From contig NZ_BNCG01000011.1 in the NCBI RefSeq assembly GCF_014656355.1, positions 86,544 to 150,543 on the forward strand: a stretch of DNA of 64,000 nt. Reading direction: 5' to 3'. Below are positions 45,233 through 54,383 of this stretch, piece by piece; positions within the stretch are counted from its first letter, which is position 1, and each line of letters begins with the position of its first letter. The notes under the pieces are model-generated. The model was given only the letters and a program-made list of their open reading frames with translations, did not search any database and was not told the origin of the DNA. This DNA is from Camelimonas fluminis (lineage in GTDB: Bacteria; Pseudomonadota; Alphaproteobacteria; Rhizobiales; Beijerinckiaceae). A program made the translations under genes and the position numbers.

Positions 45233-46522
45233 TCATCCAGGTTTCCCGACCCTTCCGCCTGCTGGCACCGTTCGCGGCGCGCTGTTGAGCCTGTCCCTGG
45301 CGAAGCCCGCGGCCTGCTGGTAGGCCAGCATGAACGCGGCGCGCTCCGCCGCCGGAACGACCGCGTTGATATCATCGAACTGGCCGCCGCAACGTTCCTC
45401 CACCAGCCCGAGCAGCCCGAAGGGGCCAGCGCCGCGATTGCGCATCGCGACCGCGCTCACCGGCTTGCACAACGCGTCGTCATAGGCCCGCAGCGCTGCT
45501 GGCGTCACGCCATGGGCCAGCATGGACTGGCCAATGATGCGGGCGTCGACAATCGCCTGCGAGGCGCCGTTTGAACCGGTCGGATACATCGGATGGGCCG
45601 CGTCGCCCATCAGCGCCACCGGCCCGTCGACCCATGTTGCGACCGGATCGCGGTCGATCATGGGGTTCTCATAGGCCAGTTGGGACGTCGCCAGCAGTTC
45701 GGGCAGGTTCAGCCAGTCGTAGACGAAACCGTCGAACTCATGCGCGAACTCTGACAGGTCAACCGGGCGGAACCAGCCAGACCGGGTCCAGTCATGGTCG
45801 CTGTCAAAAGTCTTCTCCGCGATCCAGTTGACCGTGACCTGGCCCTGCTCATCCGGATGCGAGATCGGATACAGCACGACGCGATGGCGGCTTGTGCCCA
45901 GGCCGACGAAGGAAGAGCCCGTGCGGATCGGCAAGGCGCGCGCCGTGCCCCGCCACATGATGGTCCCGCCCCAGCGAATCGGCGGTTGATCCGGATGCAT
46001 CTGCGCCCGAACCTGGGAGTGAATGCCGTCAGCGCCGATCAGCAGCTTTCCCGTGCAGGCGCGGGCTCTGCCATCCGCCTCCTCTACCAGAGCTGTCGCC
46101 GCGCCGTCGTCGCGCCGGCGATAGCCGCTCACCCTGCATCCAGTTTTGACGGCGTCGGGGCCCAGACGTTCAACCACCTTCCGGTAGAGCATCATGTGGA
46201 ACGCGCCGCGATGGACAGCGTACTGGTGCCAGCGATAGCCAGCGAACCTGCCGCGCGGTTCGGAATAAATTTCCCTGCCGTTGAGCCCAACCAGCGCCCA
46301 CTCGCGCGCCGGAACGCCGATGGCGTCGAGGTCGTCTTCCCCGATTCCCAGATCTTCCAGCTCCCGCACCGCGTTGGGCTGCAGGTTCACGCCCACGCCC
46401 AGCGGCCGGAGTTCGCGCGCGCTTTCGAGCACGGTGCAGGGCACGCCGATCTGGTGCAGGGTCAGGGCCAGGGTGAGGCCGCCGATGCCGCCGCCCGCGA
46501 TCAGGACATGATCTTGCAACAT
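45233..46522 (-). CDS. FAD-dependent monooxygenase (salicylate hydroxylase-like)
   Basis: A 429-residue class A flavoprotein. FAD-binding motifs are in order: HVLIAGGGIGGLTLALTLHQ at the N terminus (GxGxxG), LLIGADGIHSQVRAQMH near 165 (DG motif) and GPVALMGDAAHPMYPTGSNG near 295 (GD motif). Members hydroxylate aromatic acids with NAD(P)H and oxygen. The ATG at 46522 is preferred over upstream ATGs at 46540-46543. It is followed by no ring-cleavage gene, so the pathway is open. Neighbours on the same strand are a GNAT protein and an amidohydrolase, but with gaps of 136 and 51 bases. Confidence 0.88.
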   Translation of the reverse strand: MLQDHVLIAGGGIGGLTLALTLHQIGVPCTVLESARELRPLGVGVNLQPNAVRELEDLGIGEDDLDAIGVPAREWALVGLNGREIYSEPRGRFAGYRWHQYAVHRGAFHMMLYRKVVERLGPDAVKTGCRVSGYRRRDDGAATALVEEADGRARACTGKLLIGADGIHSQVRAQMHPDQPPIRWGGTIMWRGTARALPIRTGSSFVGLGTSRHRVVLYPISHPDEQGQVTVNWIAEKTFDSDHDWTRSGWFRPVDLSEFAHEFDGFVYDWLNLPELLATSQLAYENPMIDRDPVATWVDGPVALMGDAAHPMYPTGSNGASQAIVDARIIGQSMLAHGVTPAALRAYDDALCKPVSAVAMRNRGAGPFGLLGLVEERCGGQFDDINAVVPAAERAAFMLAYQQAAGFARDRLNSAPRTVPAGGRVGKPG

Positions 46523-46658
46523 CGGATGGCAATCCCGCATCACGGCGTCAGTGGGAGCATTTCCGGGAGAACGCCTGTCTCCCGGCGGCGCCGGCCCCAG
46601 CGGCCACCGCCGCAGGAAAAGTACAATACGCGCCGGCGCATCGCGAGAGCCGGAATGA

Positions 46659-47087
46659 CTATTTGTCCAGCCACTTTGCCATCACGATGCGCGGCGTGCT
46701 CTCAAACCCGAGGCGCTCATAAAACCCGACCACCCCGGAATTGGTCTCCCGGACCATCAGCTGGACCTTGGGGACGCCCCGGGCCCGCAGCCATGCTTCG
46801 GCGGCGCTGACCATGGCCCGGCCAATACCGGCGCAACGACAGGCAGGCGTCGCGGAGACATAATAGAGCCAGCCGCGATGGCCATCGTGTCCAACCATGA
46901 CGGCGCCAACAAGATCGCCAGCCCCGTCCTCGCCAATCAGGACATCGGATGCCGGCCCGTTCATGGCGAACTGGAAGTCGGCGTTCGGATCATTGTAGCT
47001 GGCCACAAGACCTGAGGCCCGCCACAGCGCCACCACGGCGTCCTCGTCTGCAGCGCCAGCGCTGCGAACGGCGAGCGGTGTCGACAT
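46659..47087 (-). CDS. GNAT family N-acetyltransferase (YpeA-like)
   Basis: A 142-residue acetyltransferase. The fold is marked by LWRASGLVASYNDPNADFQF (shared with YpeA), the strand GAVMVGHDGHRGWLYYVSA, the acetyl-CoA loop CRCAGIGRAMVSAAEAWLRA and the C-terminal NSGVVGFYERLGFE. The Cys-rich CRCAG replaces the usual (R/Q)GxG entry but keeps GIG. It should transfer acetyl from acetyl-CoA to an amine; the acceptor is unknown. Confidence 0.9.
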   Translation of the reverse strand: MSTPLAVRSAGAADEDAVVALWRASGLVASYNDPNADFQFAMNGPASDVLIGEDGAGDLVGAVMVGHDGHRGWLYYVSATPACRCAGIGRAMVSAAEAWLRARGVPKVQLMVRETNSGVVGFYERLGFESTPRIVMAKWLDK

Positions 47088-47138
47088 ATCTCATCTCCCC
47101 GGGATGGCCACGTCGCCGGCTGTTATCGGGAGGCCGGA

Positions 47139-48515
47139 TCAGGGCCGTCCCAGGCTGTTCTTGTAAACCTTCCCGTCCTTCATGATGACAAGAAAGTTGC
47201 GCTCCGGGTCCGCCACGAGATTGATGTTCGCGATGGGATCGCCGTCCACGAGGATCAGGTCAGCCAGCGCCCCCTCATCCACCACGCCCAGCCTGCCCTT
47301 GTAGGGGGAGCGCTTGCCGGAAAGCGTCAGCAATTCCGCGTTCGTACTTGTTGCCTGACGCAGGATTTCAGCCGGGCCATACCACTTGGACAACGAGGCG
47401 AGCATGCGCCCCTGCATGCGCGCCATGGCGGCCGAAAACAGCACGTCGGTGCCAAAGGCTACCTTCAGATTGTATTTCTTCGCCATGCCGTAAAGCCGGT
47501 CAGTGCCCGCCATTACCTCCTGAGCCTTTTGCGCCTGCTCGGAACCAGGCGGGAACATGCCGCCAAAGAACTCCTCGACGATTGGCTGGGCGGATAGCCA
47601 TACGCCCTTGTCGGCCATGTATTTCGCCGTGGCGTCATCCATCAGCTGGCCGTGTTCGATCACCTTCACGCCTGCGTCTATGGCGCGGCGAATGGCCGGC
47701 GACGTATAGGCGTGCACCATCACATAGGTCCCCCAATTGGCGGCGGCGTCGACGGCGGCCCTGAGCTCCTCGGGCGTGAAGGTGGATACGTCAATCGGGC
47801 TGTGCGGCGACGCCACGCCGCCGCCGCCCGTGAGCTTGATCTGGCTGGCGCCCTGCATCAGTTGCTCGCGCACGCGCTCACGGACCTGATCGGGGCTATT
47901 CGCCACCATCGTGGCGCCCAGCTGCTCCATACGCGACAGTGGCTTTGAACCATCGCGCGGCAATTCTGAAAGCGGCCGGAAATCACCATGACCGCTGGTG
48001 ATGGTGATGAGCGCGCCCGACGGCCAGATGCGCGGTCCCGGCACGACGGCCGCATCAACGGCCTGCTTCAACCCGAAACTTGGTCCGCCCACGTCGCGCA
48101 CGGTGGTGAAGCCGCGCATGAGCGTCGCGGTCGCCTCGGCGCCAGCCTGCAGGACGTTGAACCCGTAATCGCCCATCATCATCTGCTCGGGCGTCGGGCG
48201 GACGAACATCGCGTGCCAGTGAGCGTCGATCAGCCCCGGCATCAATGTCCGCCCCCCACCCTCCACCACGGCGGCGTCTGGAGCCGCGTTCACCGCGCCG
48301 CCGATCGCCGCGATCACATTGCCGCGCACCAGCACGGATGTCGGCGCCGAAAGATGGTCGCTCTTGCCGTCAAAAACGCGGACGTTACGGAACAGCGTTT
48401 CTCCCGGCGCGGCGGGAGGGACGACAGCCTGTCCGGACGAAGGCGGGGCAACCGAATGCGCCGCGACTGGCTGCGTCGCTGCAAGTACGAACAAAATTCC
48501 TGCACACCGTCGCAT
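47139..48515 (-). CDS. Exported metal-dependent amidohydrolase
   Basis: A 458-residue TIM-barrel hydrolase of the imidazolonepropionase/prolidase-like group. A signal peptide covers about residues 1-20 (GILFVLAATQPVAAHS). Metal and catalytic residues appear in order: DAHWH near 98, Lys in IKLTGGGG near 225, His in YVMVHAY near 270, His in VIEHGQ near 288, and Asp in AFGTDV near 350. This suggests a binuclear zinc site with a carboxylated Lys. Periplasmic members cleave dipeptides, N-acyl amino acids or lactones. It diverges from terC. Confidence 0.9.
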   Translation of the reverse strand: MRRCAGILFVLAATQPVAAHSVAPPSSGQAVVPPAAPGETLFRNVRVFDGKSDHLSAPTSVLVRGNVIAAIGGAVNAAPDAAVVEGGGRTLMPGLIDAHWHAMFVRPTPEQMMMGDYGFNVLQAGAEATATLMRGFTTVRDVGGPSFGLKQAVDAAVVPGPRIWPSGALITITSGHGDFRPLSELPRDGSKPLSRMEQLGATMVANSPDQVRERVREQLMQGASQIKLTGGGGVASPHSPIDVSTFTPEELRAAVDAAANWGTYVMVHAYTSPAIRRAIDAGVKVIEHGQLMDDATAKYMADKGVWLSAQPIVEEFFGGMFPPGSEQAQKAQEVMAGTDRLYGMAKKYNLKVAFGTDVLFSAAMARMQGRMLASLSKWYGPAEILRQATSTNAELLTLSGKRSPYKGRLGVVDEGALADLILVDGDPIANINLVADPERNFLVIMKDGKVYKNSLGRP

Positions 48516-48830
48516 GCGCTGTTTCCTCCGGTCGCCTCAAAGCCCGACAGCCTGACCCCGCGCGGAGCATAAGCCGGCCACTGGCCTCAGCCAAATCTGC
48601 CTCCAGGAGCGCGAAGCCGTGTCGGCCGCGCGCCGGACAAGCGCCGGTTTGCGCCCACGGGGCGACGGCGCCATATATACAGGCTGCGGACCGGGCCCCT
48701 CTGGCGGATGCTGAACAAGCACCGTGATGTCGGACCGCATCGGAGCGATCCGATGCGCTGCCGGGCCGGCGCCCCAACGCCAGAAGCAGCCGCGATCGTT
48801 CCGGTCATCGATGATCAGGAGGAGCGACGC
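48516..48830. other. terC leader with a GNRA-capped hairpin
   Basis: 315 bases between divergent amidohydrolase and terC genes. At 48736-48757 a perfect 9-bp stem, CGCATCGGA/TCCGATGCG, is closed by a GCGA tetraloop (GNRA class), about 75 bases before the terC start. TerC/Alx genes often have a yybP-ykoY manganese riboswitch; I could not match that consensus here. Confidence 0.45.
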
Positions 48831-49850
48831 GTGGATTTTCTTTTCGTGGAATGGCTCAGCACGCCAGCCTGGTTCTGGCTGGCGTTTCTGGCCCTCGTCA
48901 TTGCGCTCACGGCTTTCGATCTCGGGGTTCTTCACAAGGAGGACCGTGAAATCGGCATTGCCGAGAGCCTGAAACTGTCCATCTTTTACATCAGCGTGGC
49001 GCTGCTTTTCGGCGTCTGGGTCTGGGCGGTGCGCGGTCCCGGGCCGGCCATGCAGTATTTCACCGGTTTTTTCATCGAGAAGGCCCTCTCGATTGACAAC
49101 GTCTTTGTCATCAGCCTGATCTTCACCTATTTCGCCATCCCGGCAAAGTATCAGTACCGCGCACTGCTGTGGGGCATTCTGGCCGTGATCGTCCTGCGCG
49201 GGCTGATGATTGCCGGCGGCGCGGCCCTGGTCGCCCAGGCCTATTGGGTGCTTTACCTCTTCGCGGCGTTCCTGCTGTTCACCGGCGTGAAGATGTTCTT
49301 TGCTGGCGATGCGCCCCCGGACCTCTCGAAGAGCGTGGCGGTGCGGTTCATCACCAACCACATGCCCGTCGCCAGGGAGCTGCACGGACAGCGCTTCTTC
49401 GTGCGCGCGCCGGACCGGACGGGCAAACTGGTGATCACGGCGACGCCGCTGTTCCTGGCGCTCGTCGTGATCAATCTCGCTGACCTGGTGTTCGCCGTGG
49501 ACAGCGTGCCGGCCATTTTCACCATCACCACGGATACGTTCATCATCTACACCTCGAACATCATGGCCATTCTCGGCCTGCGGGCGCTCTACTTTGCGCT
49601 CGCGGCGATGGTGCACCGTTTCCACTATCTGAAGTACGCGCTTGCGGCGGTGCTGATATTCATCGGCGCCAAGATCTTCATTGCCGACTTCTGGCTCGGA
49701 GGCGACAAGTTTCCGCCCGTGGTCAGCCTCGGCGTCACCTTTGCCCTGATCACGGCCGGCGTCATGTATTCCATCTGGAAAACGCGCGGAGAACGCGGCG
49801 GCCAAAAGCCCGCCGATCACGCAGCCAAACCGTCAGGCCATGATCCCTGA
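48831..49850 (+). CDS. TerC family membrane protein (Alx-like)
   Basis: A 339-residue inner-membrane protein with about nine helices. The two conserved acidic repeats are FIEKALSIDNVFVISLIFTY and LADLVFAVDSVPAIF, the TerC/Alx signature linked to manganese export and tellurite resistance. The start is a GTG at 48831 preceded by AGGAGGAG; a longer frame from 48708 exists but is not needed. The C terminus is a polar tail. It diverges from the amidohydrolase gene. No ter cluster is present. Confidence 0.92.
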   Translation: MDFLFVEWLSTPAWFWLAFLALVIALTAFDLGVLHKEDREIGIAESLKLSIFYISVALLFGVWVWAVRGPGPAMQYFTGFFIEKALSIDNVFVISLIFTYFAIPAKYQYRALLWGILAVIVLRGLMIAGGAALVAQAYWVLYLFAAFLLFTGVKMFFAGDAPPDLSKSVAVRFITNHMPVARELHGQRFFVRAPDRTGKLVITATPLFLALVVINLADLVFAVDSVPAIFTITTDTFIIYTSNIMAILGLRALYFALAAMVHRFHYLKYALAAVLIFIGAKIFIADFWLGGDKFPPVVSLGVTFALITAGVMYSIWKTRGERGGQKPADHAAKPSGHDP

Positions 49851-49874
49851 CCACCATCCCCGACCACCATCCCC
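49849..49874. repeat. 13-bp tandem repeat at the terC 3' end
   Basis: GACCACCATCCCC occurs twice in succession, starting at the terC stop codon, and is followed by a partial third unit (GACCG). Confidence 0.8.
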
Positions 49875-50379
49875 GACCGTCTGGCCTGCGCGGATGGCGA
49901 CGTAGCTGGCGAGCTTCCGCCGACCTCCGGATTGCAGGTCCGCTCAAGCGCCCGCCAGCCCGCGTCGATGAAGGGTGTCGTAAACTTGCCGGAGCCTGAT
50001 TGGTCCCCGGCGGGGTCCCGGCTGTGTGTTCGTGCATTGTCGCCGCCTGCGCCATGGCCGCCGCAGGCGGATGCGCCGTCATCCCTTGCCATCGCCGGCG
50101 ACATCCCGGGCTTCGCGAGACGCATGAACAGCCGGACAACGCCAGCCGCCATCGCGTCGGCGGGCAAAACGCCCCTGATCAGGTCACGCGCATCGCATCG
50201 TCTGTGTTGCACCGGATCACGTCTCCGTCGGCTTTCAGCGCAGCCCGGCCCTTAAAATGTAATCTTCGTCAATATTTTCAATAAATCATAAATAAATTCA
50301 AACTAAAAACATAATTTTATTTTATATATATCCACAAATACCCCAATTTTAGCGAAAGGATTTTGACATTCCCAGAAAA
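49875..50379. other. Intergenic region with an AT-rich island
   Basis: About 505 bases. No gene is supported in the GC-rich part (to about 50,255). From about 50,256 to 50,379 the composition flips to roughly three-quarters A+T (ATAAATTCAAACTAAAAACA, TTTTATTTTATATATATCC), which is exceptional for this window. It leads straight into the mscS-like gene and probably holds its promoter or a binding site for an AT-binding silencer such as MucR. Confidence 0.5.
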
Positions 50380-51318
50380 TTGTTGTGGCCGATTTCTGCT
50401 GTCGCACTGAGCGTTTCGTTAAACCTGCTCGTCAATTCCGACGCCGTTGTGAGCCATATCCATGACCACAAGCCGTTGCACGTGGCTGTGGGCGGCGCCG
50501 CCTATTTCTCTTGCGCGTGGCTGGCTGCGCGGCTGGCCGGCGTTGCGCTTGAGCGCACAAGGCCAAGGCGAAGGCCTGTCCCCAAGCTGCTGCTTGAGAT
50601 CGTGACAGCCGCATTTTTTGTTTTCGCCAGCCTTGCGACCATCCTGCTGGCGGTCGGTCAGAACTGGAGCACCGCCATCGCGGGCTCGGGCATCCTGGTG
50701 GCAATCCTCGGCTTCGCGTTGCGCGGGTCATTGGCGGATGTATTTTCCGGCATCGCGCTTGGTCTTGAGGCGCCGTATCGCATTGGCGACTGGATCTCGA
50801 TCAATAACGACACCCGGGGCAAGGTGACGGAAATCGGCTGGCGGACAACACGGCTGTTCACCAGGGACGATACGTACGTGATCCTGCCCAACAGCGCCAT
50901 TGCCCGCCAGAAGCTCACCAATTACAGCGCCCCCCGCCGCAAGTACCGGGGGCATGTCCATGTGAAGCTGGGCTACGATATCCCTGTCGCCGAGGCGAAG
51001 CAGATACTGGCGAAAGCAGCGGCCGAGCCAGCCACGATCGTGGCGTCGCCGGCGCCTGACGTCCGCGTCTCGTCGTATGATGAAGGCGGCGTCCAGTACC
51101 GGGTCCGCTTCTGGGTTCCAAGCTTCGTCGATGACATCGACTGCCGGGACGACGTTTATACAGCGATCGACGCCGCGCTGCGCCGTCGCGCGGGAAAGCT
51201 GCCGTTCGTGACGGGCCGGGCCGCCCCCAGCGCGCCATTGGGCGTTCAATGCTGCGGCCAGGGCGCGATCAATGTCGCGCACGGTTGGACCGGCCAGCCC
51301 AGGGCGCTCGCCAGTTAG
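50380..51318 (+). CDS. MscS family mechanosensitive channel
   Basis: A 312-residue membrane protein with three to four N-terminal helices. The pore-lining segment SGILVAILGFALRGSLADVF shows the Gly/Ala packing pattern of MscS TM3, followed by SGIALGLEAPYRIGDWISIN and the beta-domain stretch GWRTTRLFTRDDTYVILPNS. It relieves turgor on osmotic downshock. The TTG at 50380 is the only start near the first helix; AAAGGA lies too far upstream, so the start is weak. The last residues (LAS, stop) coincide with the edge of an interspersed repeat, so the native C terminus may have been longer. Confidence 0.85.
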   Translation: MLWPISAVALSVSLNLLVNSDAVVSHIHDHKPLHVAVGGAAYFSCAWLAARLAGVALERTRPRRRPVPKLLLEIVTAAFFVFASLATILLAVGQNWSTAIAGSGILVAILGFALRGSLADVFSGIALGLEAPYRIGDWISINNDTRGKVTEIGWRTTRLFTRDDTYVILPNSAIARQKLTNYSAPRRKYRGHVHVKLGYDIPVAEAKQILAKAAAEPATIVASPAPDVRVSSYDEGGVQYRVRFWVPSFVDDIDCRDDVYTAIDAALRRRAGKLPFVTGRAAPSAPLGVQCCGQGAINVAHGWTGQPRALAS

Positions 51319-51423
51319 AGCGCTTTCCGACCAGACGGAATCGTCTGGTCGATCAGAATTCGCTCAAAACAAGGGAAACTGGAGCAATTCCCGATCCATG
51401 TGGATCGGGAATTGCTCTAGCGT
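51315..51423. repeat. Interspersed mosaic repeat with two hairpins
   Basis: The element opens with TTAGAGCG and closes with GCTCTAGCG. Inside are a 10-bp hairpin (CGACCAGACG/CGTCTGGTCG, loop GAAT, 51328-51351) and a perfect 17-bp hairpin with a 2-nt loop (GAGCAATTCCCGATCCA and its complement, 51382-51417). Sequences of this design are known to me as widespread intergenic repeats in Hyphomicrobiales; family name uncertain. The opening TTAG supplies the mscS stop codon. Confidence 0.75.
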
Positions 51424-51561
51424 ATTTTCGATGAAACCCGACTCACCGAAAGTATGCATCTCTTCAATTTGAAGATTTTCCTTCACGGTAACTGGACTCC
51501 ACTTTTCGCGAAAAAGCTTTGATGAGAAGAATATTTTGACCGTCCGGATTAGAGGGCAAGC

Positions 51562-51876
51562 ATGATCAATGAGACGATTACGGGCGCCCAGTGCGCCGCC
51601 GCGCGCGCCCTGACGCAGACTGGCATTGCAACGCTGGCCCGGCGCAGCGGGATGGATGAAGGCCGGATCAGAACATTCGAAGCTGGTTCAACGCCCCCGG
51701 ATGCGCCTGGCTTGCTGGCGCTGCAGAAGGCGCTGGAGGATCTTGGCGCCCATTTTATCCCCGAAGACGAAATGGGCGTTGGCGTGCGGTTGCGATTTAC
51801 CCAAAGTGTTTCACGCAAGATCTCAACCTGGGAGAATGAAGGCGGCGCGGCCGGCGAAGATGATATCCCGGGCTGA
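51562..51876 (+). CDS. XRE-like helix-turn-helix protein
   Basis: A 104-residue DNA-binding protein. ITGAQCAAARALTQTGIATL and ARRSGMDEGRIRTFEAGSTP form a Cro/C1-type helix-turn-helix; LLALQKALEDLGAHFIPEDE and MGVGVRLRF complete a layout common in stand-alone XRE proteins of alphaproteobacteria. GAGGG precedes the ATG. Such small regulators often accompany metabolic or mobile genes; the nearest candidate, DUF488, is convergent. Target unknown. Confidence 0.82.
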   Translation: MINETITGAQCAAARALTQTGIATLARRSGMDEGRIRTFEAGSTPPDAPGLLALQKALEDLGAHFIPEDEMGVGVRLRFTQSVSRKISTWENEGGAAGEDDIPG

Positions 51877-51964
51877 GCGGCCAGGCGGACGGCCAGCACT
51901 GGTGCGGGAGTGACGTTTGTTTTGATAGAACCTGCAAAATACGGCAGATAAAGACATCCCACCG

Positions 51965-52510
51965 TCAGGACAAACCCGTGGCCGCCGGATACAGGATCGT
52001 CCCGTCCGGCTGGACAACCGCCCCTGGCGTGAGCTTCGCCGGTTCCAGGCGGGTTTCACTCATGATGTGAAAAACCGCCTCCCCCTCAGCCAGAAGGTAA
52101 TCCGCGACGATACGACGATGGCAGCGCCACCAGACGGCTTCCGAGCACATGATGGCGCAGCGCTGCCTGCGCCCCTCGCCGAGCAGGCGCCTGAAGCCAT
52201 CGCGAAACCGTTCGGACAGCGCATAATCGGCGTAGTTGTGGAAGCTGGCGTTGCTCCAGTAGCCGTTCACGGCGGGAGAGGCGCCAGCCGCTTTGCCGCG
52301 CAACCCGCCAAGAGCTGCGAGGTGCTCATAGGAAACTCCAGCCGCCCCCAAATCCTCACGCAATCTGTCGGCGTCGAACTGCGGGTTTGACTCGGACCGC
52401 GGGATTTTCCGGATATCAACAATGTGTTGAACCCGGGGCCCGCGCAACATGGCGATGAACGTCTCCACACTCCGGCTGGAATGCCCGATGGTGAAGAACG
52501 GCAAGCTCAT
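51965..52510 (-). CDS. DUF488 family protein
   Basis: A 181-residue protein of unknown function. The DUF488 marks are clear: FFTIGHSSRSVETFIAMLRG at the start, VDIRKIPRSESNPQF, YEHLAALGGLRG, and the C-terminal CSEAVWWRCHRRIVADYLL with its conserved Cys, Trp and His. A nucleic-acid or nucleotide role has been guessed for the family but not shown. The ATG at 52510 follows AGGGA; the ATG at 52519 is an alternative, and the longer open frame to 52768 is unlikely. Confidence 0.88.
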   Translation of the reverse strand: MSLPFFTIGHSSRSVETFIAMLRGPRVQHIVDIRKIPRSESNPQFDADRLREDLGAAGVSYEHLAALGGLRGKAAGASPAVNGYWSNASFHNYADYALSERFRDGFRRLLGEGRRQRCAIMCSEAVWWRCHRRIVADYLLAEGEAVFHIMSETRLEPAKLTPGAVVQPDGTILYPAATGLS

Positions 52511-52781
52511 GATGGTCATCCCTGACAACCGTGGGGGCATGTTGGGTCCGGGCGACAATCTGGTCAATCTTTCCACGTTGAGTTCCTCCTGTGGCCCGGC
52601 CCAGCATTGACGCGTCCACTGCCGCTCGGCATGACAAAGGGGAAACCCGCCGCGCGTTGACGTGCGTCGCCATCCTCCAGGCATCGGGCCTCGCGCCACG
52701 GGCAGCCTCAAGCGCGCCAGGCATGTCTGGCGCTCCCCTTCCACTTCATTTGGGGAGCCGGAATCCACCGTCCCGCAGGTT

Positions 52782-54326
52782 TTATCTGGTTTGCAGCCTG
52801 GCCACCGCCCGAAACGCGCGCGCCAGTTTCCGGACCGCGACCTCGATCTCGGCTGGCGTGCAGGCGGCGAACCCCATCAGGAAGCCTGCTTTCGGATTGT
52901 CGAGAGCATGAAGCGCGGAGAGGCCCAGAAGCTCGACGCCGGCGCGCCGCGCGGCGTCGATGGCGACGCGCTCCGACAGATCGCCGGTCAGCAGGCAGGG
53001 CATTTGCAGGCCGCCGACGGGAATGCGCGGCTCGACGAAATCCGTCAGGTGCTTGCTGACAAGATTCGCCAGCACATCGCGCCGTTCGGCATAGACGCCG
53101 CGCATCGCGCGAACATAAGCGCCGAAATGCCCGCCTTCCATGAACCGGGCGAGCGTCAGTTGCGGCAATGGCGCGGAATGTCCGTCGAGCAAAGTGCGCG
53201 CCACCGTCATCGGCTTCACGAGTTGGGGCGGCAACACGACATAGCCGATCCGCAAGCCCGGAAAGAGCGATTTGGTGAAGGTGCCGATGTAGATGGTGCG
53301 GTCGTGGGCGTCGAGGCCCTGGACGCACGCGGTCGGCTTGCCGGCATAATGAAACTCGCTGTCGTAATCGTCCTCGATGATCCACGCCTGATGACGGGCC
53401 GCCCATTCGATCAATGCCAGACGGCGATCCAGCGCCAGCGTCGCCCCGGTCGGGAACTGATGCGAGGGCGTCAGGAACACGGCTTTCACCTTGCGCGTCT
53501 CCGCCATGATCTGATCGACGGCGACGCCCTGCCGGTCCACGCGAACGGGCAGGCATTCCAGCCCCGCCGCGTCGAACGCCTTGCGCGCGCCGTAATAGGC
53601 GGGGTCTTCGATGAAGATGCGGTCGCCGGGATCCAGCAGCAGGTTGGCGCAAAGCGACATGGCCTGTTGCGAACTGGTGAGGACCAGCACCCGGTCAGCC
53701 GTGGCGCGCCCCCCGCGCTCCAGGTTCACATAATCGGCGATGGCGCGCCGTAGCGGTGCGGTTCCCTGCGGGTCGCCGTGCGCCAGCGCCTGGGCGCCAA
53801 CCTCCTTCAACACCTGGCGCTCCAGCCGCTCCCAGAGCTGAAGCGGAAAAGTGCGGGTTTCCGGCGCGCCGGGCGCGAACGGACGCGGGACCAGCATCTC
53901 GCGCACCCCGCCGCCGCTGAACATCGCGGCCCCGCGTTTGCTGAGGTTCGGGGCCTGATTGCGCGCGAACGCGTCACGCCGGGATAGCCCGCGCCCTGGC
54001 GTGAACGCCGTCATATCCGCCACAAAGCTGCCGCTGCCGACCCGGCGGTCAATGAAGCCCTCAGCGTGAAGCTGGGCGTAGGCGGCCTCGACCGTATCGC
54101 GCGAGACCCCCAGCGATCTGGCGAGCGCGCGCGAGGCAGGAAGCGGCTTTCCCGGCCCCAGCGCGCCGTCGACGATGAGGCGCCGGATCGCCCGTTGAAT
54201 CCGCGCATGAAGCGGCATCGCGGCGTGGGCTGGATGGGCGATCCATGCCTTCACGGATTCGAGTTGGGAATGCCTGAACAAATGGTCCGGACCTCTGAAG
54301 CAGAATGGATGGGCATATCCGGCCAT
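52782..54326 (-). CDS. MocR/PdxR-type regulator (GntR fused to aminotransferase fold)
   Basis: A protein of about 514 residues. The N-terminal GntR winged helix (about 35-105) reads RRLIVDGALGPGKPLPASRA, then LARSLGVSRDTVEAAYAQLH. The rest is a fold-type I aminotransferase domain with the PLP lysine in GTFTKSLFPGLRIGY and the Asp/Tyr pocket in IIEDDYDSEFHY, so it should bind PLP and sense an amine or amino acid. The start is uncertain (ATG at 54326, a TTG at 54344, or an internal ATG at 54218). It diverges from a BenE-type transporter 60 bases away, the likely target. Confidence 0.9.
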   Translation of the reverse strand: MAGYAHPFCFRGPDHLFRHSQLESVKAWIAHPAHAAMPLHARIQRAIRRLIVDGALGPGKPLPASRALARSLGVSRDTVEAAYAQLHAEGFIDRRVGSGSFVADMTAFTPGRGLSRRDAFARNQAPNLSKRGAAMFSGGGVREMLVPRPFAPGAPETRTFPLQLWERLERQVLKEVGAQALAHGDPQGTAPLRRAIADYVNLERGGRATADRVLVLTSSQQAMSLCANLLLDPGDRIFIEDPAYYGARKAFDAAGLECLPVRVDRQGVAVDQIMAETRKVKAVFLTPSHQFPTGATLALDRRLALIEWAARHQAWIIEDDYDSEFHYAGKPTACVQGLDAHDRTIYIGTFTKSLFPGLRIGYVVLPPQLVKPMTVARTLLDGHSAPLPQLTLARFMEGGHFGAYVRAMRGVYAERRDVLANLVSKHLTDFVEPRIPVGGLQMPCLLTGDLSERVAIDAARRAGVELLGLSALHALDNPKAGFLMGFAACTPAEIEVAVRKLARAFRAVARLQTR

Positions 54327-54383
54327 TGAACAGCTATTTGTCAATGCAGCCTGTCGGCCACGCGCCCCGACTTCCGGAGACCA

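Noticed and set aside
48516..48830. yybP-ykoY manganese riboswitch before terC
   Set aside because: The conserved GGGGAGUA and CUGACC parts could not be found.
48537..49820. 427-residue reverse frame over terC
   Set aside because: Translation is Glu/Arg/His-rich without structure; terC on the other strand has all family motifs.
49895..49955. tRNA-like sequence on the reverse strand (translation CNPEVGGSSPATS, a pattern produced by tRNA genes)
   Set aside because: A GCA-containing anticodon-like arm can be drawn, but the T-loop lacks TTCRA and no acceptor stem or CCA end is found. At most a decayed fragment.
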